Positions 58,621 to 64,000 of a DNA stretch of 64,000 bases are shown here, piece after piece. This DNA comes from Bacteroidota bacterium. Its GTDB lineage: Bacteria; Bacteroidota; Bacteroidia; Chitinophagales; BACL12. Below the pieces are notes generated by a model that saw nothing but the letters and a program-made list of their open reading frames with translations, searched no databases and was not told the DNA's origin. Within the stretch, counting starts at the first letter, position 1. The number at the start of each line of letters is the position of its first letter. Position numbers and translations under genes: made by a program. The DNA lies in assembly GCA_016715425.1 (NCBI GenBank), contig JADKAC010000008.1, positions 495,981 through 559,980 on the forward strand, written 5' to 3'.

Positions 58621-59686
58621 ATGAAAGTCGTATTTGTTGCAGATTCTATGAAAGCAGGTGGATTACAACGAGTGATATCTATTATAACAAATCAACTTCA
58701 ACTTATTCATGGTGTGGAAATAGGCATTCTCTTATTTAGCCGTCAACCGATAATGTACGACATCAACAATGCAATTCAGATAGTACAGCCTAAAAAAATA
58801 AGATTCAGTAACATCAAAATTATTAATGCATTAATGGTTTTGATTTATTTAAGGAGAAACTTAAAAAGAATTAAGCCCGATCATATTATAGGATTTCATG
58901 AACGATACAATGCACTCATAATATTAGCTTCCTTATTTCTAAAATCGAAGGTGCATGTTTCAAATCGTGCCTCACCTTTATCGAGTTTAGAAGGATATCG
59001 TGGGATTGTGAATCCAATTTTTTATAAGTGGGCAGATACAGTTATATTACAAACAGCTAAATCAAAAGAATTATTAGCTGCTTCTTATCGAGGATCTAAT
59101 TTGGTTGTAATTAATAATCCTATTGATACTGTGAATACGGCAATTAAAACTGAAAGGAATAATATAATTATTAATGTCGGATCAATTGGAGGAATGAAAA
59201 ATCAAAATTTATTAGTTGATTATTATGATGCAATAGACAATGTAGTTAAAAGGGACTGGCAATTACACTTTATTGGTGATGGTCCGAAATGTGAAGAGTT
59301 GAAAAAAAAATCAAAGAGTTAAATCTAAATAGTTCAATAAGTATTTTAGGATATAGAAGGGATATTAAGGAGTTAAATCTTAAGGCTTCAATTTTGCATT
59401 TACTTCATACTCTGAGGGGTTTCCAAATGCGCTTGCAGAAGCAATGGCTGCGGGTTGTGCATGTATTAGTTATGATTGTATTACAGGTCCGGCAGATTTG
59501 ATTGATGACAATGTGAATGGTTTTCTTATACCACTTGGCAATGAGAAATTATATATCGAGAAATTGCGATTGCTAATGGAGGATGCTGATTTAAGAAAGC
59601 AGTTTGGCCTTGCAGACCGTGAAAAAATGAAGCAGTTCAGCACTGATAAAATTGCACAACAATATCTTGATTTTATTTTAACTTGA
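58621..59686 (+). CDS. Glycosyltransferase family 4 protein, two apparent frameshifts
   Basis: ATG 58621 (MKVVFVADSMKAGGLQRVISIITNQL) is a typical GT4 opening. A run of nine A near 59304 lacks one A (restored EELKKKIKELNLNSSISILGYRRDI) and a T run near 59391 lacks one T (restored ASIFAFTSYSEGFPNALAEAMAAGC, with the EX7E motif). About 355 residues repaired. Probably a mannosyl-, galactosyl- or similar transferase; the acceptor cannot be told. Confidence 0.88.
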
Positions 59687-59691
59687 AGTAG

Positions 59692-60821
59692 TTGATTATT
59701 CTAATTAATACAGCAACAACTTTTAAAGGCGGTGGCGTACAGGTTGCCAAATCATTGATAGAAGAATTTAAAAATTTTACAGAGAATGATTATCATATTG
59801 TGTTAGGAGTAATGTTAAGTGAAATAATTGAAAATAAATCCTTCGGTGAAAATTTTCATTTTTATAATATTGGTTATAGACCGGCAAGCAGTATAACCAC
59901 TTTTCGAAAAGCACAAAAGTATTTGAATGCGTTAGAGCAGAAAATAAATCCTGATGTGATAATTACAACAAGTGGTCCTGCATATTGGAAATCAAAAGAA
60001 TCCACATATCATTGGATATAATTTACCTCATTACATATATTTTGATTCTCCATTTTTTAAAATAATAAGCGCATCTGAAAAACTGAAATGGAGATTTAAA
60101 AAGGATGGCTTATAAATTATTTTTTAAAAGAGATGCAGATGTACTTGTTGTACAAACGGAGGATATACAAAGCAGACTAACTAAAAAATGGCCTGATAAA
60201 AAAGTGAGGGTAGTTTCCAATACTTATAGCTCCTTATATGTTGTTCCAAGAAATGGATTACAAAAACTACCTGCAAAAAAAAAGGGTGAGTTTCGCTTGC
60301 TTACTTTAAGTGCATGGTACAAGCATAAGAACTTGTCAATTATTAATAAGATCATTGATGCAATGCCACCGGCATTATTAAATCGAATTCGTTTTGTTGT
60401 TACATTGGCACCATCTGATTTTGAAATGCATTTTCCTAAGGCATATCATGACTTTATAATAAATGTTGGTACTGTGCTTCCTGCTGACGGTCCTTCTTTA
60501 TATGCAGAATGCGATGCAATGTTTTTACCGACATTATTGGAATGTTTTTCTGCTTCTTATGCAGAAGCAATGGCAATGAAAAAACCAATACTTACAAGTG
60601 ATCTTGGCTTTGCACATACAGTGTGTGATGATGCTGCATTGTATTTTGATCCGATGAATCCGCAAAGTGTTATTGATGCAATTACTTTGTTAGTGGATAA
60701 TGATGAATTGCAAAATACTTTGATTGAAAAAGGTATTCGCCGCTTAAATTATTTTGGTACAGCAAAGCAACGGGCAGAGCAATATCTTGATATTTGCAAA
60801 GCAGCAATACATGGTAACTAG
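59692..60821 (+). CDS. Glycosyltransferase (GT4-like), apparent frameshifts
   Basis: TTG 59692 begins MIILINTATTFKGGGVQVAKSLIEEF. It slips after SGPAYWKSKE (restored SGPAYWKSKEPHIIGYNLPHYIYFD) and again at GGAGATTTAAAAAGG (restored WRFKKMAYKLFFKRDADVL or similar). The C-terminal donor domain has RLLTLSAWYKHKNLSIINKI and LPTLLECFSASYAEAMAMKKPILTSDLGFA (EX7E). About 376 residues repaired. The end overlaps the next ATG by 11 bases. Confidence 0.85.
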
Positions 60822-61961
60822 AAAAATTGTTGTTGTTAATCAAGCTGTAAATTATCTTACCATTGGTTTATGCAATGCATTTGCAGAAAAGTTTGAAAAG
60901 GTTGATCTCATAACAGGAAGTATCCATGTACAGGGAGAGGAATTAAATTCTGTAATTAAAGTACATAACATTATTAAATGGAAGGAGCGTCCTGCTTCAA
61001 AAAAATTGTATGGTTACGTAATGGGTGCAATACAAATTTATTGGTTGCTCATTACAAGATTCAGAAAGCATGAAGTGTTTTTTATTTCGCTGCCACCAAT
61101 GGGTTATTTGCTAAAATTATTTTTGCCCCATCGTTTTAGTATGTTGATTTGGGATGTGTATCCGGATGTATTTAAAATTACCGGAATGAAAGAGTCGCAT
61201 TGGTTCTATAGTCTATGGGCAAAATGCAACAGAATAGTTTTTAAAAAAGCCTACCGGCTTTTTACAATTGGAAATAGAATGGCTGATTTATTATCGGTTT
61301 ATATTGATAGAAGTAAAATTTTAATTACACCTATTTGGTCCATCTTTCAAACAAATTCGAAAGTAGAAAAAAATACAAATCCATTTATTATAGAACATAA
61401 ATTGCAAGATAAATTTATTGTGCAGTATTCAGGTAATATCGGGCTTTACGCATAAAGTGGAAGTAATGGTACAGCTTTTGAAATATTAAAGGACAATAAT
61501 GAAATTCTTTTCCAAATTATTGGTCGTGGCTCTCGTGTTCCTCACTTGCAAAAATTGGTAGAAGAAAAGGATTTACACAATTGCGTATTCCTTCCATTTC
61601 AAACCGATGCTATGTTTCCTTATTCACTTTCGGCTGCTGATCTTGGTGTAGTAATCTTAGATGAAACCACTTCGAAAGGAAGTGTGCCGAGCAAAACTTA
61701 TAACCTGATGAGTTATTGTATCCCTGCATTATTTATTACAGCAAAGATTCTGAATTACACGATTACAGTTTGCATTTTAATAATGGAAAAAGTTTTGACA
61801 GCAATGAATTAAATCAGGCAGCAGAATTCATAGTGCAATTATCGAAAGACTCTGAATTGCAATCTCTGTATTCAGCAAATGCATTAAAAGCTGCTCAGGA
61901 TTTTAGAAGGCCTAATGCAGATAAAATTGTAGAGTTGTATTTATCAGAGCAAACACTTTAA
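60811..61961 (+). CDS. Glycosyltransferase family 4 protein, three apparent frameshifts
   Basis: ATG 60811 (MVTRKIVVVNQAVNYLTIGLCNAF). IWDVYPDVFKITGMKESHWFY is seen in WbuB-like transferases. Slips occur near 61444 (one T too many; restored GNIGLTHKVEVM), near 61480 (one T missing; VQLFEILKDNNE) and near 61733 (one T missing; PALFYYSKDSELHDYSL). GRGSRVPHLQKLVEEK and KGSVPSKTYNLMSYC complete the GT-B donor site. About 383 residues repaired. Confidence 0.87.
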
Positions 61962-61966
61962 AAATT

Positions 61967-63111
61967 TTGAGCACAGTTAAAACAAATCTTCAGAACAATC
62001 TTAAAAATCTCCTCGGTTGGAAAACCAACAAAAAACTCATTTTATTTTCTGTAGATGATTACGGTAATGTGCGTTTAGATTCTAAAGAAGCAAGAGAAAA
62101 CTAGATACAACAGGATTATCAACCCTTCCCGCTTTGATGCTCATGATACTTTGGAGACAAGAAAGATTTGCCATTACTCAATGCAACATTATCTCCATAA
62201 AAGACAAAGAATAATAAGTCAGCAGTATTTACACCTTATGTATTAGTCCCGCAATATTGCATTTGAAAAAATGGCAGAACAACTTTTTCGGAATATGCTT
62301 TGTGAATTGTTACCGGTGACTTATAAAAAACTAACAAAACAATGCTTGATGCATATTCAGGTGCATCGGAATTATGGCAGCAAGGCATTGCAACAGGATT
62401 AATGGCTCCACAATTTCACGGCAGAGAACATTTAAATTTAAGTGTTTCATCTAAAATTAAAAACAAAGACGCAGATATTCTTGCCGCATTAAAAACAATT
62501 CTACACTTGAATAAATACAAAAGGCTAAAGTAACATTGAAAGTTATACCTAAGCATTTGCATTTCAGGATGTTGAAGATTTAAAAACCTATCCTGAAATT
62601 ATTAAGTCAGATTAGATGCATTTGAAAAGTATATATGGTCAAAGTGCTACTGTATTTACCTAAACCGTCCACCTGCACACAACAATTTCCCCATCCCCTC
62701 ATTTGAACAGCTTATTATGGGAAAATGGAATTCAGGCAATGGATAAAACCACACCTGCAATGCAAAGAGAAAACGAAAATACAAACGGCAATGGAATACA
62801 AACTGGCATTAAAAGAAATAATAAAATCACCTTTAGGTGCGCAAGACGTCTTTGAACCAACTGATAATAGAAATATTGATTGAGCAGATTTTCATGCGAC
62901 AAATAGCGGCAGATGTCAGATGGAATAAACCCGCGAATACCAGTCCGCACTGAGTAAATTTTTTGTGTCATATAGATTCAAAAATCGGAAACAGGATGAA
63001 ATAGCCGCATTAAAGTCATTATTACAACAAATTGTAAAGCGTTGGCCGGATGTAGAATCTTGTTTCAGCAGAACCTGTAGATCACTAATCGGAGAAATCT
63101 ATAATAATTGA
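61967..63111 (+). pseudogene. Second NodB-like deacetylase relative, heavily degraded
   Basis: TTG 61967 begins MSTVKTNLQNNLKNLLGWKT, then KLILFSVDDYGNVRLDSKEA, parallel to the copy at 54480. A stop follows at once, and fragments reappear in other frames: RIINPSRFDAHDTLET, MAPQFHGREHLNLSV (zinc-site HGREH intact) and, near the end, RWPDVE ... GEIYNN (compare GETIIRN). Roughly ten or more lesions over 1.1 kb. The alignment with the other copy supports homology; whether the damage is sequencing error (the contig end is poor) or decay cannot be decided. Confidence 0.7.
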
Positions 63112-63550
63112 AAAATACATTTTTGAATTCAATGTCAACAAATGTTAAAATTTGTGTGATCTTTTCTTTGTTCCTGAAAGAAGAAAGAACCAAAGAATTA
63201 AGGCTGTACAGTACTTTTGACCCCTTACACAACATGAATTTTTGCGTCAAATACAGTTGCGTTGCGCTGCTTTATTTCTGTATTGCTTAATACAAAGGCT
63301 TACACACCCCCTTGCTTGAATTCTAAAGAAATCCTGTGTGGCCGATGAATCATCCAGTTCTTTGGGAAAATGTTATGGTATCCAGAAATTCTGATCCAAG
63401 CGAAATGACCTTATAAATTTTGGCGTTTGCCTGCCCGTCCGGTAGGCAGGTTTTTATACAGTCTTTGATTTTTGTTTCTTTGCATCAAGGCAAAAAGAAA
63501 ACGGTTTAAAAATGAAAAGCCATCTACTATATCTCTCAGTATAAATCATA
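63112..63550. other. Intergenic region before the sugar transferase, no gene seen
   Basis: About 440 bases without a convincing ORF. Contains TTTCTTTGTTCCTGAAAGAAG words common in Bacteroidota spacers, a hairpin (see next entry) and otherwise AT-rich sequence. The low sequence quality of this end limits what can be said. Confidence 0.5.
63427..63455 (+). terminator. Hairpin TGCCTGCCCGTCCGGTAGGCA with T run
   Basis: TTGCCTGCC pairs with GGTAGGCAGG-type bases (loop CGTCC), followed by five T. This short palindrome occurs as a dispersed element in many environmental bacterial genomes, so it may be a mobile hairpin that works as a terminator. It stands between the degraded deacetylase relative and the sugar transferase. 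Confidence 0.55.
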
Positions 63551-64000
63551 ATGTATCAAACACTTCCATTAAATATGCAATTGATTTTAGCAGCAGTATT
63601 TCTTTTTGCTTTTGCTTTCGCCTTTGCTTTTAATTATTTCTATAATTCTCTACTTCACAAATAAATAAAAGCGTATTCTTCGTCAGGATCGTCCCGGTTA
63701 TAGGGAAAAGAAAATTTGTATTGTAAAATTCAAATTTATGAATGACAACAGAGATTCCAATGAGATTTATTACCCGATAATAAACGACTTACTGTGATTT
63801 AAATTTATTCGCAAAACATCTATTGATGAATTGCCGCAGTTGTGGAATGTATTAACTGGTGATATGAGTTTAATTGGTCCACGACCACCGTTATATAAAT
63901 ACATTCTATTGTATTCCGATGAACAACGCAGACGACATCTTTGTAAGACCGGGCATTACTGGTTGGGCACAAGAATGGCAGAAACAGGCTTAGTTGGAAT
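63551..64000 (+). CDS. Bacterial sugar transferase (undecaprenyl-phosphate glycosyl-1-phosphate transferase), partial and frameshifted
   Basis: ATG 63551 precedes a hydrophobic stretch, then in other frames [21 protein letters not shown], and the core signature [24 protein letters not shown] and YSDEQRRRH of PF02397 enzymes. Before the window end, [10 protein letters not shown] and NGRNRLSWN complete the known C-terminal motif in different frames. At least six lesions in 450 bases. This enzyme transfers the first sugar phosphate to undecaprenyl phosphate and so starts the repeat unit. The 3' end lies beyond the window. Confidence 0.85.

Noticed and set aside
63108..63290. Small ORF between the degraded deacetylase and the sugar transferase
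   Set aside because: No domain, low sequence quality and it starts inside the previous gene's end.

Overview
The window reads as an AT-rich chromosome segment of a free-living Bacteroidota bacterium, probably from the Chitinophagales/Saprospirales/Sphingobacteriales side and perhaps a metagenome or long-read contig. Reasons: SprA of the type IX secretion system (T9SS); T9SS type A and type B C-terminal sorting domains; the gene order maeB-ruvA-sprA-gcvH-vanZ-tonB; DUF4286; a malic enzyme fused to a phosphotransacetylase domain; promoter-like TAnnTTTG elements; and almost no Shine-Dalgarno sites. No rRNA, prophage, IS transposase or CRISPR was seen. There is one intact tRNA (Asn, GTT).

Layout. 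1-6.1 kb: end of a secreted T9SS protein, a TPM-domain membrane protein, and two MscS channels with a small Lys-rich protein between them. 6.1-20.5 kb: intact core block (malic enzyme, RuvA, the 2434-residue SprA, GcvH, VanZ-like, TonB-like, TPR lipoprotein-like secreted protein, DUF4286, cytochrome b5-like). 20.5-29.3 kb: a PfkB kinase, then tRNA-Asn followed by a five-unit tandem array in which a small GIY-YIG nuclease gene is flanked by pieces of the tRNA, then a BrkB/YihY membrane protein, a secreted protein, an RluA-type pseudouridine synthase and a large T9SS type B protein. Several of these genes carry single-base frameshifts. 29.3-35 kb: aldehyde dehydrogenase, M23/LysM peptidase, a third MscS, RidA-family protein, KdsA and KdsC. 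35-36.5 kb: non-coding direct repeats. 36.5-64 kb: a surface-polysaccharide locus.

The polysaccharide locus starts with a winged-helix/nucleotidyltransferase-like regulator. Nucleotide-sugar genes follow (UDP-sugar dehydrogenase, Gfo/Idh/MocA oxidoreductase, UDP-glucuronate epimerase, Fcl, Gmd), interleaved with three four-helix-bundle (23S rRNA intervening-sequence-type) genes and repeat-rich spacers. Then comes a tightly packed operon with ATGA-type overlaps: ABC exporter, DegT aminotransferase, sulfotransferase, methyltransferase, glycosyltransferases, a Wzy-like polymerase, acyl/acetyltransferases, two NodB-like deacetylase relatives, an ATP-grasp protein, a PaaK/CapK-like adenylating enzyme and a bacterial sugar transferase cut by the window end. 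Together they would build, modify and export a fucose-containing, possibly sulfated and acylated glycan on a Kdo-type LPS or capsule.

Quality caution. From 20.5 to 27 kb and from 44.6 kb onward many genes are broken by single-base indels, mostly in A or T runs, and the density rises sharply after 62 kb. Reading frames are restored by one base each and the restored proteins are normal family members, so I treat most as sequence errors rather than true pseudogenes. The strongest candidate for something new is the tRNA-Asn/GIY-YIG tandem array; the modular spacer repeats and the dispersed four-helix-bundle genes come next.
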